Assembly (NCBI GenBank): GCA_024277875.1
Contig: JAJRUI010000018.1
Location: 1 to 39,010, forward strand
Reading direction: 5' to 3'
DNA from: Deferrisomatales bacterium
GTDB lineage: Bacteria; Desulfobacterota; Deferrisomatia; Deferrisomatales; Deferrisomataceae
Length of the DNA: 39,010 nt
In this document: one piece after another, positions 8,485 to 18,600 of the stretch
Layout: each line of letters begins with the position of its first letter
Position numbering within the stretch: the first letter of the stretch is position 1
Program-made: the position numbers and the translations under genes
The notes under the pieces: generated by a model
Databases searched by the model: none
What the model was told of the DNA's origin: nothing
The model's input: the letters and a program-made list of their open reading frames with translations, nothing else

Positions 8485-10073
8485 TCAGGACGGGTCGTCG
8501 CCAGACACCCGCAACCGGTCACCGGGCCTGAGCACTGCTCCGGGAGGGAGCCCGTTCCACCGGCGCAGGTCCGACAGGGACACCCCGTACCGGCGTGCAA
8601 GGGCCCACAGGGTGTCCCCGGGCCGGACCACGTGCACCGGAGTGGCGCTGGTCGCGACCCGGGGGGGCTCCCCCACCGCCAGGACCTGTCCGGGGCGGAT
8701 CAGGCCGTCGCGCCCCAGACCGTTCCAGGCGAGGATCCGCTCCACCGAGGTGCTGTACGCCCGGGCGATGCCGGACACCGTGTCCCCGGGCCGGACCACG
8801 TGCACCGGCCGGCCGTGCCCCCCCCATCGGCCGGGGAGGGGCGGCGCTTGAGCCCGCCGACAGGCACCGGCACCACCAGATCCCGGCCCGGCCGCAGGGA
8901 GCGGGGGTCGGCGATCCCGTTGAGCTGGGCGATCGCGGTGGGGCGGGTCCCGAACCGGCGGCCCACCGCCCACAGGGTGTCCCCGGCGCGCAGCCGGTAG
9001 CGCCGAAAGGAGAGGCGCTCGGCAGGGGACAGCGCGCCCAGGGCCCGCGCGAGCCGGGTCCCGGATCCCGGCGGGACCCGCAGGGGGTACCGGCCCGGGC
9101 CCGGGGGGGTGCACCGCCGCACCAGGGCCGGGTTCAGGCGGGCGAGCCGGACCGGCGTCGAGCCGCACAGCCGGGCCGCCGTGACCAAGTCCACCGGTGT
9201 GTCCACCCGGACCGTATCGTACGCCAGCGGGGCCTGCCGTCCGACCACCTCGACCCCGTAGCGCTCCGGCTCCCGGGCCACGGCCACGGCAGCGTAGAAC
9301 TTGGGCACGTAACGGGCGGTCTCGGACCGCACCGCACCGGCGGCCACCAACTCCCAGAACGTACGCGCACCCGTGGCCGCCAGCATGCGGGACACGCCGC
9401 CGGGACCGGCGTTGTACGCGGCCAGCGCCAGGTCCCAGTTCCCGAACTGGGCGTAGAGTTCCTTCAGGTGCCGGGCGGCCGCCCGGGTGGCCAGTTCCGG
9501 GTCCAGCCGTTCGTCCACCCACCAGTCCACACGGAGCCCCGACGCCCGCGCCGTGGTGGCGATGAACTGCCACAACCCCACCGCGCCGGCCGGGGACCGG
9601 GCGTCCGGCTGGAAATGGCTCTCCACCAACGCGAGGTACGCCAGGTCTTCGGGCAACCCCTCCTCTTCCAGGATCCGCTGGATCATCGGCAGGTAGCGCT
9701 GCCCGCGGCCCAGGGCCCGGGACAGGGTCAACCGGCGGCTCCCCTGGAGTTCCACGAGCATCTCGGACACCCGGGGGTGGTCCGGAACCGGGAGCGGCTC
9801 GATCGCCGGGGACGGAATCGGTGCAGGAGGGGGGGGCGGGTGCACCCGGGACGCCACCAACGGGGGCGCCGGGACCCTGCCGGGAGCGGGCGGCAACGGC
9901 CGGCCGGGAGCCGTGGGCGGGAGCAGCGGCCGGCCGGGGACCGCCGGCGCAGGAGGACGCACGGCGACGGGGGGCGCGCGATCCGGCGCGCCGGCCCGGT
10001 CCGCGCCCGGCCCGGCACATCCGGCCGCCAGGAGCCACGCGGCCCAGACGAGTACGGTCGTCCGCGTCTGCAA
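8485..10073 (-). CDS. mltD: MltD-like lytic transglycosylase lipoprotein with LysM repeats (frameshifted)
   Basis: The lipoprotein signal ends LLAAGC19. A long Pro-rich linker (about 25-100) leads to an SLT-type lysozyme-like domain (about 125-260) with the catalytic Glu in ALVE151SHF, plus AVGLWQFI and ALAAYNAGPGGV. A LysM repeat follows (YRLRAGDTLWAVGRRFG). The first frame then runs into a tract of eight G (8818-8825, C on the plus strand), after which it reads nonsense to a stop at 8700. Adding one G restores two further clear LysM repeats, both beginning VHVVRPGDT, to the stop at 8485; the whole is then 529 residues. The enzyme cleaves peptidoglycan glycan strands to 1,6-anhydro ends. The start is TTG 10073 with AGGAGG 8 nt upstream. 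The shift may be a base-call error, a mutation or slippage. The catalytic part is intact either way. Confidence 0.82.
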
Positions 10074-10228
10074 AGAGTAGTCCTCCTAATCTGGCCGGCT
10101 CGCCTGCCGTCCCGGCGTCGCTACAGTTTCGGCCCCGTCCAGCCGATCTCTTGCGGAGGGGTTGCGCCCTACTTACCAGACGAAAATCCAAACGGACAAG
10201 GGAAAAGCCGTTGCACAGCATCGAGGCC
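10074..10228. other. Divergent intergenic region mltD / pilB
   Basis: 155 nt separate the divergent lytic transglycosylase and pilB genes. The only clear signal is the minus-strand ribosome site AGGAGG before the TTG start of mltD. I found no convincing -35/-10 or -24/-12 pair for either gene. Confidence 0.4.
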
Positions 10229-12106
10229 ATGGTTCGCAAACGCCGCTCGGGGGCTGCCCGGGCCCGCGGGTTGGACCTGTTCGAGGTCGCCGAGGCGTGC
10301 CGGGAAGCCGGCCTGCTCGACGCCCGTCACGTCCAGTTCGTCCGTGACCGGGAAGCGGTTCAAAAGGCCACGGTGGTGCGGCGTGGTGGGGACGACCGCG
10401 ACCCGGTGGACCTCCTGCTCTCGTTCGGGTTGATCCCCCACGGCCGGGACCGCCCCCTGGAGCCCGACGAGGTGGTGGCGGCCGTGGCCGCCCGCCTCGG
10501 GGTCCCGGTGGCCCATATCGACCCGGTCCGCCTCGACGCGGACGCGATCGTCCGGGCCCTGCCCCGGGCGTTCGCCCGCCGCCACCGGATCCTGGTGCTC
10601 GACCCAGCGGCCGATCCCGTGCCCGTGGCGACCCCGGACCCCACCGACGTCGCCGCCCTGGACACCGTGCGACAACGCCTGGGCACCCGGCTGGCCGTCC
10701 ACCTCGCGCCGTGGCGGGAGGTGGACCGGTTCATCCGGGAGATCTACGGGTTCAAGGACTCGGTGGCCGCGGCCGAGCGGGACCTGGGCGAGCTGCCCGA
10801 CCTCCAGAACCTGGACCAGTACTTCCGGATGCGCCCGGAGGCGGACGCGGACTCGGCCGACGGCCACATCGTGCGGGCGGTGGACCACCTGCTCCGGTAC
10901 GCCCTGGACCAGCGGGCCAGCGACATCCACGTGGAACCCAAACGGGAGCAGTCCCTGGTCCGCCTGCGGATCGACGGGGTGCTCCACACGGTGCACACCT
11001 TCTCCCGGCGGGTCCACTCGGCCCTCGTGTCCCGGGTCAAGACCCTGGCCCGCATGGACATCGCGGAAAAACGCCTGCCCCAGGACGGCCGGCTGCGCAC
11101 CGACCGGGACGGTCGCACCGTGGAACTTCGGGTGTCCAGCCTGCCGGTGGCGTTCGGCGAGAAACTGGTGTTGCGGCTGTTCGACCCCCTGGTCCACGAG
11201 ATGGACCTGGCCGACCTGGGATTCGAGGATCAGGACCGGGCGGCGATGGAGTCGTTTCTCGCCAGCCCCCACGGCCTGGTCCTGGTCACCGGCCCCACCG
11301 GGTCGGGCAAGACCACCACCCTGTACGCGGCGCTCCGGCGGCTGGCCGACGGCAGGCGCAACGTGAGCACCGTGGAGGACCCGATCGAGAACGTGGTGGA
11401 GGCGTTCAACCAGGTGGGGGTCCAGCCCCAGATCGGGCTGACCTTTGCCGCGGCCCTGCGCACCCTTCTCCGCCAGGACCCGGACGTGATCATGGTGGGG
11501 GAGATCCGGGACGGGGAGACCGCGGCCATGGCCGTTCAGGCCGCCCTGACCGGGCACCTGGTGCTGTCCACCCTCCACACCAACGACGCGGCCGGCGGGG
11601 TCGGCCGCCTCCTGGACATGGGGGTCGAGCCGTACCTGCTGTCCTCGACCCTGCTCGGGATCGTGGCCCAGCGCCTGGTGCGCCGTCCGTGCCCCGACTG
11701 CGCCCGGCCCGAGGACATCGCCCCCCTGGAGGCCGAACTGCTCGGCCTGCCGCCCGACACCAGGGTCCTGGCCGGGGCCGGGTGCCCCCGGTGCCGCAAC
11801 ACGGGCTATCGGGGCCGGGCCGGCCTGTACGAGGTTCTGCCCCTCAGCCCCGACCTGGCCGAGGCGGTGCACCGGACACGGCCCACCGCCCACCTCCGGA
11901 GCCTGGCCCGCGGGGCGGGCATGCGGACCCTCCGGGAGGCCGGTGCCAGCCTGGTGCGGCGCGGCATCACCACGCCCCGCGAGGTCCTGGCCGTGACCCC
12001 GCCGGACGAGGGTGGCGGGGACGTGGCGCGCCTCCCCGGGCGGAACACGGGTTGCATGCCGGTGGAGACGTCCCTTGGGGGAACGCCGGAAAGGATCGTC
12101 CCATGA
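10229..12106 (+). CDS. pilB: Type IV pilus assembly ATPase PilB (GspE family)
   Basis: 625 residues. An MshEN/GspE N-terminal region (about 15-170) precedes the secretion ATPase core. Visible motifs are SDIHVEPK (231-238), Walker A GPTGSGKTT (355-363), the Asp box (TVEDPIE, 381-387), Walker B DPDVIMVGEIRD (417-428) and the His box GHLVLSTLHTND (442-453). The zinc tetracysteine C488-C491 / C519-C522 is followed by GYRGRAGLYEVLPL. This hexameric cytoplasmic ATPase drives pilus extension or pseudopilus assembly; the tetracysteine is typical of PilB/GspE rather than PilT. The start is uncertain: ATG 10229 has little ribosome-site sequence, and TTG 10211 after AAGGGAAAAG is an alternative. Its stop overlaps the next gene (ATGA), which ties it to minor-pilin cluster I. 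No pilC, pilA or pilT is in the window. Confidence 0.92.
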   Translation: MVRKRRSGAARARGLDLFEVAEACREAGLLDARHVQFVRDREAVQKATVVRRGGDDRDPVDLLLSFGLIPHGRDRPLEPDEVVAAVAARLGVPVAHIDPVRLDADAIVRALPRAFARRHRILVLDPAADPVPVATPDPTDVAALDTVRQRLGTRLAVHLAPWREVDRFIREIYGFKDSVAAAERDLGELPDLQNLDQYFRMRPEADADSADGHIVRAVDHLLRYALDQRASDIHVEPKREQSLVRLRIDGVLHTVHTFSRRVHSALVSRVKTLARMDIAEKRLPQDGRLRTDRDGRTVELRVSSLPVAFGEKLVLRLFDPLVHEMDLADLGFEDQDRAAMESFLASPHGLVLVTGPTGSGKTTTLYAALRRLADGRRNVSTVEDPIENVVEAFNQVGVQPQIGLTFAAALRTLLRQDPDVIMVGEIRDGETAAMAVQAALTGHLVLSTLHTNDAAGGVGRLLDMGVEPYLLSSTLLGIVAQRLVRRPCPDCARPEDIAPLEAELLGLPPDTRVLAGAGCPRCRNTGYRGRAGLYEVLPLSPDLAEAVHRTRPTAHLRSLARGAGMRTLREAGASLVRRGITTPREVLAVTPPDEGGGDVARLPGRNTGCMPVETSLGGTPERIVP

Positions 12107-12681
12107 GACGGGAAAGACGGTTGAGCGGGTTCACCCTGGTCGAGCTGATCATCACCCTGGCGGTGATCGCGATCCTCGGGCTGGTGGCGGCCCCCGGCCT
12201 GTTTGCGTACCTGCCCGTATACCGGGTGGACCGGGCCGTACAGGTAATCGCGACGGAACTGAACCTGGTCCGGATGCGGGCGATCGCCAAGAACCGCGTC
12301 CACCACGTGGCGTTCGACCCGGCCGCCCAGACCCTGACCGTGTACGAGGACGACGACAACGACTGGTCCACGACCAACACCGCGGTCAAGACCCTCTCCC
12401 TCGCCACGGACTTCCCCAACGTGTCCCTCGATTACAACAACGTAACCGGACTGTCCGGCAGCACCCTGTCGGCCGCCGCGTCGTTCGGCTCCACGTCCTC
12501 TCCCGTCCGGGCGACCTTCCTGCCCAACGGGCTGACCTCTTCACCCGGAGAGCTGTACCTGCTCCCGGCCGCGGACAAGGGCGTCCGGAACGACCGCCTG
12601 CGGGCGATCCGGGTGAGCCGGGGGGGACAGGTGGCCCGGTACCGGTACGACACGGCCTCGGGCTCGTGGGAGGAGTACTGA
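12103..12681 (+). CDS. fimT: Minor pseudopilin FimT/GspH-like (cluster I)
   Basis: 192 residues with a class III (type IV prepilin) leader: MRRERRLSG|FTLVELIITLAVIAIL. This gives an eight-residue basic leader before the cleavage Gly, and Glu at mature position 5. After the hydrophobic helix the GspH/FimT domain follows (RAVQVIATELNLVRMRAIAKN, then beta strands), ending VARYRYDTASGSWEEY. The same terminal pattern occurs in the paralogue at 22106-22639 (RAYRWNPSTSSWE). FimT/GspH proteins are low-abundance pilins needed for priming pilus assembly or, in some species, DNA binding. The start ATG overlaps the pilB stop, and its TGA overlaps the next ATG by one base, so the genes are translationally coupled. 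Confidence 0.88.
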   Translation: MRRERRLSGFTLVELIITLAVIAILGLVAAPGLFAYLPVYRVDRAVQVIATELNLVRMRAIAKNRVHHVAFDPAAQTLTVYEDDDNDWSTTNTAVKTLSLATDFPNVSLDYNNVTGLSGSTLSAAASFGSTSSPVRATFLPNGLTSSPGELYLLPAADKGVRNDRLRAIRVSRGGQVARYRYDTASGSWEEY

Positions 12682-13409
12682 TGGGTTCTATCAGGGTGCG
12701 GAAAAACCCCATCCGTGGTTTTTTCCGCAACGGCCTCTCGGGGGCGGCCCCGTCGAGGCCTTTCAAATCACTCGGTTTTTCAAACCCAGCGATTTGGCGT
12801 CACTCCCGTGGGGCGCGTAGCAGGTTGCTTTTTTCGCAACCTGCTACGCGCGGGTTCACCCTGGTCGAGGTGCTGGTGGCCCTGGTGGTGCTGGCCGTGG
12901 GCCTGCTGGCCGTGGCGAAGATGGGCATCACCTACGTCCGGGCCAACACCTTCAACCACGAGATGGCCGAGGCCACGCTCCTGGCAGAGGAGAAGATGGA
13001 GCAGCTCCGCCGGTACGGCACCACCGACCAGCCCGGCAACTTCGCCGTGTTCGGGTTCGACTATCTCGTCTCCACGGACCCCCTGCACACGACCCTGGCC
13101 GACGGCACCCAGGTGTCGGGCCTGCTGTCGGGCAGCACCGGCGGCTCGGCCGCCACCAACACCTCGGGCACCGAGTACGAGGTGCTGTCCGAACTGGGGG
13201 GCGGGACCTACGGCAGCGGCATGGTGTACGGCAACTCCGACTCCAACACCCTGGGCACCGGGACCACCGTGTCCCGGTCGTGGACCGTGGAGCCGATCAC
13301 CCTGCGGGGCCGCACCGACTACGCCAAGGCCACCGTGACCACCACGTGGACCAGCCGGTCGGGCCAGACCCACTCGGTCCACCTGGAGTCCATGTTCAGC
13401 CGGAGGTGA
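12681..13409 (+). CDS. pilV: PilV-like minor pilin with repeat-encoded leader (cluster I)
   Basis: 242 residues from ATG 12681 (TGATG overlap with the FimT stop). The prepilin cleavage site is RG58|FTLVEVLVALVVLAVGLLAVAKM, followed by a PilV-type segment ATLLAEEKMEQLR. The leader would be 58 residues long instead of the usual 5-25. Nearly all of it (residues 6 to about 55) is encoded by palindromic element copy B, inserted in frame between MGSIR and the pilin start. Removing the element would leave a normal leader of about six residues. The mature part is Gly/Thr/Ser-rich and ends HSVHLESMFSRR. Whether the long leader still allows membrane insertion and PilD cleavage is unknown. Internal starts do not offer a better choice, because the frame is already open upstream and no ribosome site precedes the pilin core. 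Compare the paralogue at 22645-23052. Confidence 0.82.
   Translation: MGSIRVRKNPIRGFFRNGLSGAAPSRPFKSLGFSNPAIWRHSRGARSRLLFSQPATRGFTLVEVLVALVVLAVGLLAVAKMGITYVRANTFNHEMAEATLLAEEKMEQLRRYGTTDQPGNFAVFGFDYLVSTDPLHTTLADGTQVSGLLSGSTGGSAATNTSGTEYEVLSELGGGTYGSGMVYGNSDSNTLGTGTTVSRSWTVEPITLRGRTDYAKATVTTTWTSRSGQTHSVHLESMFSRR
12697..12846. repeat. Palindromic element, copy B (in frame inside pilV)
   Basis: A 150-nt element (50 codons) in the leader region of pilV. Stem 1 pairs TGCGGAAAAACC (12697-12708) with GG(T)6CCGCA (12717-12729). A GGCCTC/GAGGCC arm pair and an AAATCACTCGGTTT / AAACCCAGCGATTT arm pair follow. The last hairpin is very strong: 12813-12828 pairs with 12836-12851 (16 bp, loop TTTTTTC). 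The pairing extends past the shared end into flanking bases. Compared with copy A the last stem differs in sequence but stays paired, so structure rather than sequence is kept. Its reading frame is free of stops and gives residues such as RKNPIRGFF and KSLGFSNPAIW. The same peptides appear in copies A and C. Confidence 0.92.
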
Positions 13410-13414
13410 CCATC

Positions 13415-15589
13415 GTGCAGCCACGCAACCGACGCGGAACCGTGCTGGTGGCCAGCCTCGTGGTGCTGGCCCTCCTGTCCCTGCTCGGGGCCGGCAGCCT
13501 GATGACCGCCACCCTGGACACCCGGCTCGCCATGAACCAGCAGGTCAACAAGGAGGCGTTTTACGCGGCCGAGGCCGCCCTGGACACGGCCGTGGGCCGG
13601 GTGATCGGGGCGTTCCGGGAGCAACTGAGGCCGTACGTGCCCGGCTCGTCCGCCGGCTGGACCGAGCCCGCCACCGCGGACGGCGACCCCTACGACAACC
13701 CGTTCAACGGGTACACCACCGAGTTCCGGATCGAGAACGGCCTGGATCCGAACAACCCGGCCTCTGCACCGGACCCGTACGTGTACACCACGGTCCAGAG
13801 CGGCCAGGGGGTGCTCCACTTCGCGTACACCTACGCGGTCCGGGCCCGGGCCACCGGCGAAGACGGGAACGAACTGGTGGCCGAGACGGTCCAGGTGCTC
13901 GAAACCCCGCTCGTGCAGTACTACATCTTCTTCGACGACGACCTGTCGTGGCACTCGGGGCCGGCCATGACGTCCTGGGGCCGGGTCCACACCAACGGCA
14001 ACCTGTACTTCGCGCCCGGCAGCCCGATCACGTTCAACAACTTCTACGGCACCACGTTCACCCCGAACATCCTGTCCGTGGTGGGAGACATCCGGGTGGG
14101 CGAGTACCTGTTCGAGGGCAACACCACGGGGTTCCGGACCTCCGGCGGGGTGTACGTCCGGGTGCGCAACCTCACCACCACGGCCACCAGTTCCTCCGAC
14201 TACGAGAACGTCAACACCTCGATCACCGCGGCCAACCAGGCGACCCAGGAGGCCCGGTTCGTGGACGCGGACGGCGTGGGTCACGTGCGCACCGGGGTGG
14301 ACCGGCTGCCGTCGGCGTCGTTCCAGACCCTGCAGCGGGGCGGGTTCTACGAGCAGATGGCCGACGGGCCGACCCGGCCCGACGTGGACGGCATGAAAAT
14401 CCTGGCCGGCAACGGGTCCCTCGAGATCTGGTTCACCCCCAACGGCGGCAGCCCCACCGACGTGACTTCCCTCGTCCAGAACTACCAGGTGGCCACGGGT
14501 ACCTACGTCGATTTCGCGTCCTGGCCCACGGGAGCGATCACCGTGGCCAGTCCGGACGGGAGCGGCAACAACCGGCTGGCCGCCGAGGTGTACGATCCAG
14601 GATCCACCGCGGCTGGCACCGTGGCCCTGTACCCCGGAACGATCGTGTACTCCCCGGAGGCCGTGGTCACCACCGACGACACGGGCAACGTGCTGTACGA
14701 CGCGTCCCGATCCACCGGAGGCACCCCGAACCCGTGGTACCCGTGCGTGCTGGAGCGGGCAGACCCCCGGGAGAACAAGGACGTGGACCTGCTGGTGATC
14801 GACCTGCAGCGGCTCCAGCTGTGGTACCGGGACTACATCGACTGGGCCGACAACGGGGCGTTCGACGGGAGCACCTCGGAGAGCGACCGCCAGCTGCTGA
14901 TCTACGCGTCCCGCACCCCGTCCACCGGGTTCACAGCGGGCACGACCCTGCAGGCGCTCAAGATCGTCGGGTCCCGGGCGGGCCGCACCCGGAACGTGGA
15001 CGACCGGCAGACGAGCCCCACCCTGTACACCCGGACCACCCTGGTCACGGACAACCCGGTGTACATCGACGGCGACCTGAACGCGCCCGGCGCAGCAGCC
15101 GGCAGCAACGATCCCGGTGCGTCCTTCGGCCTGGCGATCGTGAGCGACATGACCACCTTGCTCAGCAACCGGTGGGGCAACAACCGGGCCGCGACCAACA
15201 GCGACTCGGACGAGCACACGTTCGGGTTCACCGGCGGCAGCTACGAGAAACCCAACGCCCGGGCCACCGCGTTCAACGCGGCGATTTTCACCGGCCGGTT
15301 CAACTTCCGGGCCGGGGGTTCGGGCGAGGAGGCGGGGATCCACAACTTCCCCCGGTTCATCGAGGACTGGGGCGGGCAGAACTGTTTCATCACGGGGTGC
15401 CTGATCAACCTGTGGTTCAGCCAGCAGGCCACGGCCGAGTTCCGGTGCTGCGGCCGGGGTTTCGGCGACGTGTACAGCCCACCTTCCCGGAACTTCGGCT
15501 GGGATGTGGGGTTCATGAACCAGGACTACTGGCCTCCGTACGTGCCCAGCATCTACAGCGTGGAGCGCCAGGCGTGGCGGGACGAATAG
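13415..15589 (+). CDS. PilX-like minor pilin with large C-terminal domain (cluster I)
   Basis: 724 residues from GTG 13415, with GGAGGTGA 5 nt upstream. The N-terminus NRRGTVLVASLVVLALLSLLGAGSLMTATL followed by EAFYAAEAALDTAVG is the PilX/GspK-type start: a hydrophobic helix and then the AAEA segment. It lacks the FTLVE pilin signature. The rest, about 650 residues, is a beta-rich extracellular domain with YYIFFDDDLSWHSGPAMTSWGRVHTNGN, similar in look to the DUF4900-type domains seen in PilX-like proteins of deltaproteobacteria (from memory, not searched). A Cys-containing end (CFITGCL, FRCCGRGF) is present. It probably joins the tip complex of pilins. The stop is TAG. A 49-nt gap with one hairpin separates it from the giant pilW. 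Confidence 0.78.
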   Translation: MQPRNRRGTVLVASLVVLALLSLLGAGSLMTATLDTRLAMNQQVNKEAFYAAEAALDTAVGRVIGAFREQLRPYVPGSSAGWTEPATADGDPYDNPFNGYTTEFRIENGLDPNNPASAPDPYVYTTVQSGQGVLHFAYTYAVRARATGEDGNELVAETVQVLETPLVQYYIFFDDDLSWHSGPAMTSWGRVHTNGNLYFAPGSPITFNNFYGTTFTPNILSVVGDIRVGEYLFEGNTTGFRTSGGVYVRVRNLTTTATSSSDYENVNTSITAANQATQEARFVDADGVGHVRTGVDRLPSASFQTLQRGGFYEQMADGPTRPDVDGMKILAGNGSLEIWFTPNGGSPTDVTSLVQNYQVATGTYVDFASWPTGAITVASPDGSGNNRLAAEVYDPGSTAAGTVALYPGTIVYSPEAVVTTDDTGNVLYDASRSTGGTPNPWYPCVLERADPRENKDVDLLVIDLQRLQLWYRDYIDWADNGAFDGSTSESDRQLLIYASRTPSTGFTAGTTLQALKIVGSRAGRTRNVDDRQTSPTLYTRTTLVTDNPVYIDGDLNAPGAAAGSNDPGASFGLAIVSDMTTLLSNRWGNNRAATNSDSDEHTFGFTGGSYEKPNARATAFNAAIFTGRFNFRAGGSGEEAGIHNFPRFIEDWGGQNCFITGCLINLWFSQQATAEFRCCGRGFGDVYSPPSRNFGWDVGFMNQDYWPPYVPSIYSVERQAWRDE

Positions 15590-15595
15590 CATTCG

Positions 15596-15624
15596 GCCCG
15601 GCCGCTCGCGGTCGTGGGCCGGGC
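15596..15624 (+). other. Hairpin between pilX-like and pilW genes
   Basis: GCCCGGCC (15596-15603) pairs with GGCCGGGC (15617-15624), an 8-bp perfect GC stem with a 13-nt loop. No T tract follows, so it is not a terminator. It ends 3 nt before the pilW ribosome site GGAGG and could affect mRNA stability or initiation. Confidence 0.4.
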
Positions 15625-15638
15625 TTCGGAGGATGGCG

Positions 15639-18600
15639 ATGAGACGCGACGACGCGCAGCGCATGGACGGATTCACCCTGGTGGAACTCCTGGTGGCGCT
15701 GGCTGTGGGGATGATCCTGCTGGCCGGGGTGTACCAGTTCTTCATCGCCCAGCGGCAGACCTACGGCGTGCAGGACCAGGTGAACCGCCTCCAGCAGGAC
15801 GCCCGGGTGGCCGAGCAGCTGGTGACCAAGGCCCTCCAGCAGACGGGCGCGTTCTCCCCGACCACCGGGTCCACCGTGTCCCTCAGGGGCCAGGTCGTGC
15901 TGGCCGCCTCGGACCACTACCTGGTGGTCCAGGCCGACGACCCGTACCGGTCCGACGACAAGGGCATCATCACCGCGGACGAGGTGATCGCGTTCGCCGT
16001 GTCCAAACCCGGGGCCACGGCCACCGAACGGATCGGGGACGACCCGGGGGTGACCGCCAAGACCAGCCGCACGGTCCGGGTGTTCTTCGACCAGGACACC
16101 CCCCCGGACGGGGTCGACGCGGACGAGAGCGTGGACTGGGAGATCCCCCTGGCCCTGCGGGGCCCGCCGTACACCCTGTACCGGATCACCCCGGACACCT
16201 CGGGCACGGCCACCGCGCTCAATCTCGAGGAGATCGCCGGCCAAGTGGACAACCTGGTGTTCAAGTACTACGACCAGAACGGGGACGAGATCGTGCCCCT
16301 GCACCCGACCACGGGCGCCGCCCTGCCCACGTACTATCCCCTCGGCGCGGCGGAACGCGCGCGCATCCGGGCGGTGGAGATCCAGATCACCCTGCGCACC
16401 CGCCAGCCCGACCGGCGCTACCAGGCGACGTTCTCTCCCGAAGACAACACGGTGGCCACCTATGACGCGTCGGGCGACCCCCGCACCGGCGTCTCGTTCA
16501 CCAACGACGGGTACCGGCGCCGCACGTTCCGGACCCGGATCAGCCCCCGGAACCTGTCGGCAAACTCGTGCGGCCGGATCACCCTGGTGGCCAACCCGGC
16601 CCAGCCCCGGTGCCCCGCGTCGGCCACGGTCACGGCGGCCGTGATCGACCAGTTCGGCGACCCGGTGGCGGGGCAGGACCTGGTCTTCCAGCTCGACCCG
16701 TCGAGCGGCGCGTCGTTTGCCACCCTGCCCACGGTGACCACCACGTCCACCGCCACCACCGACGCCAACGGCGAGGCGTCGATCACCCTGAACTACCAGG
16801 ACCTGGCCCGGTCGATCGCGGTGTCGGCCACCACCGAGGTGGACTGCCGGCCGACCGGGCCCGAGCGGTTCACCCTGCAGAACGCGGTGTCCGTCGGGTT
16901 CGTGGCCGGGGACGCCGACCGGCTGGAGGTCACCCATCCCACCGGCCCGGTGGACACGTACGCGGACAGCGCGTGCACCGGGTCGTCGGCCAACAGTTTC
17001 ACGTTCCAGGCCGTGGGCTACGACGTGTGCGGGAACGAGGCGTCCCCGGACACGGCCCTCACGTTCGGATTTTCCCCGTCCGTGGGCTCCGTGTCCCCCG
17101 CGTCCATGACCCAGGCCGACGAGACGTTCACCCTGACCCTGCCCGACCCGGGAACGGGCGCGTTCGCGTCCCTCACGGCCGAGGTTTCGGTGGACGGCGG
17201 GTCCACCTGGACGCCGAGCACCATCGCGGTGACCGGCTCCGGCACCACCACGTTCAGCCCGGCCTACACGAGCCCCCTGTTCGGGGTGACGCTCCGGCCG
17301 TGGCCGCCGGCCGCGATCTATCCGAACAGCCCGGCCACGTGGCTGGCCCCGTTCGTGCCCACGGCCCCGGCCACGGCGTTCCAGGACTGCACCGACCTGA
17401 CCCTGACGTCGGACCCGTTCCAGCTGGTGGACTGCCACGACAACCCGATCACCGACGCCCTGGGCGCGCCGTACGCGCTGGAGCCCGTGGTGACCGGCGA
17501 GGGGGCGGCCACGATCTCGGGTCCGTCCGGCACCGACTACACCCTGGAATACACCCTGGACGGGTGCACGATCCCGCCGGGCTCGGCGATCACCGACACG
17601 GTGAGCGTCGAACTCCGGGAGTCCGGCACCGTGGTGGACTCGGCCGGCCCCCAGAGCGTGCCGGTGGACGGGTGCGCCACGTGCGCGGTGGAGGTGGTCC
17701 AGAACCCGACGATGTGCGAGCAGCGGGGGACCGTGTCGATCGGCGGGTGCACCCTGGCCGGGAAGACCCTGGACATCGAGGTGACCACCACCACGGGCAC
17801 CGCCGTGGGCTCGTTCAGCCCCCCGGGCACTGCCGTGGTCCAGCTGATCTCGTACACGTTCGGCACCAGCCCGGTCCTGCTGGACGTGTACGTGACCGAC
17901 GCCCAGCCGGGCGACGAACTGACCGTGACCGCGTACTACCCGAACAAGGCCTCTGCCCAGTGGTCGTGCGGGCAGCAACTCACCGTGTCCACCGCGTGCG
18001 AGTCGGTGGCGCTCTACTCGGACAGCAGCTTCAACACCCCGAGCCAGGTGGAGACCGGCCGGGTCACCTGCATCACCAGCGTGTCCGAGCTGTTCGTGGA
18101 GGTCAAGGACTGCCAGAGCGGCACCCTGGGCTCCTCGATCAACACCCTCAACGAGGTGCGGATCGACCTGGAGGCGGACGGGGTCGTGTACGACCGGGAG
18201 TACGTGGACCTGGACCCGTACGCTGCCGATCCCCAGTACCTACGGTCCCGGGTGACCTCGCCCCTGCCCGTGCTGGTGGACGACGGGAGCAACGCGTCCT
18301 ACGACGGCGTCCTCAGGTACCCGAAGGGCGCCAACCTGCGCCTGATCGCCACCTACACCGACCCGGTGGACGGCGAGACCTGCGTGGAGGTGGTGGACGG
18401 CCTCACCGCTCCGGTGGAGACCTGCTTCTTTAACGCGATCTCGTCCTACAACGGCCTGGACCTGCCCGGCGCGCTCGAGGTGAGGTGGGGCGACGTGGCG
18501 GTCGAGGGCGTCGTGGACCTGGGCGCGGCCACGGCCCCGTCCATGGCCAAGCGAAGCACGGCCAGCCTGTCCGGGACGACCGAGGACCGGTTCCTGGACG

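Noticed and set aside
12813-12851. The 16-bp hairpin in copy B as a transcription terminator
   Set aside because: The T run is in the loop, not after the stem, and the hairpin lies inside the pilV coding frame.
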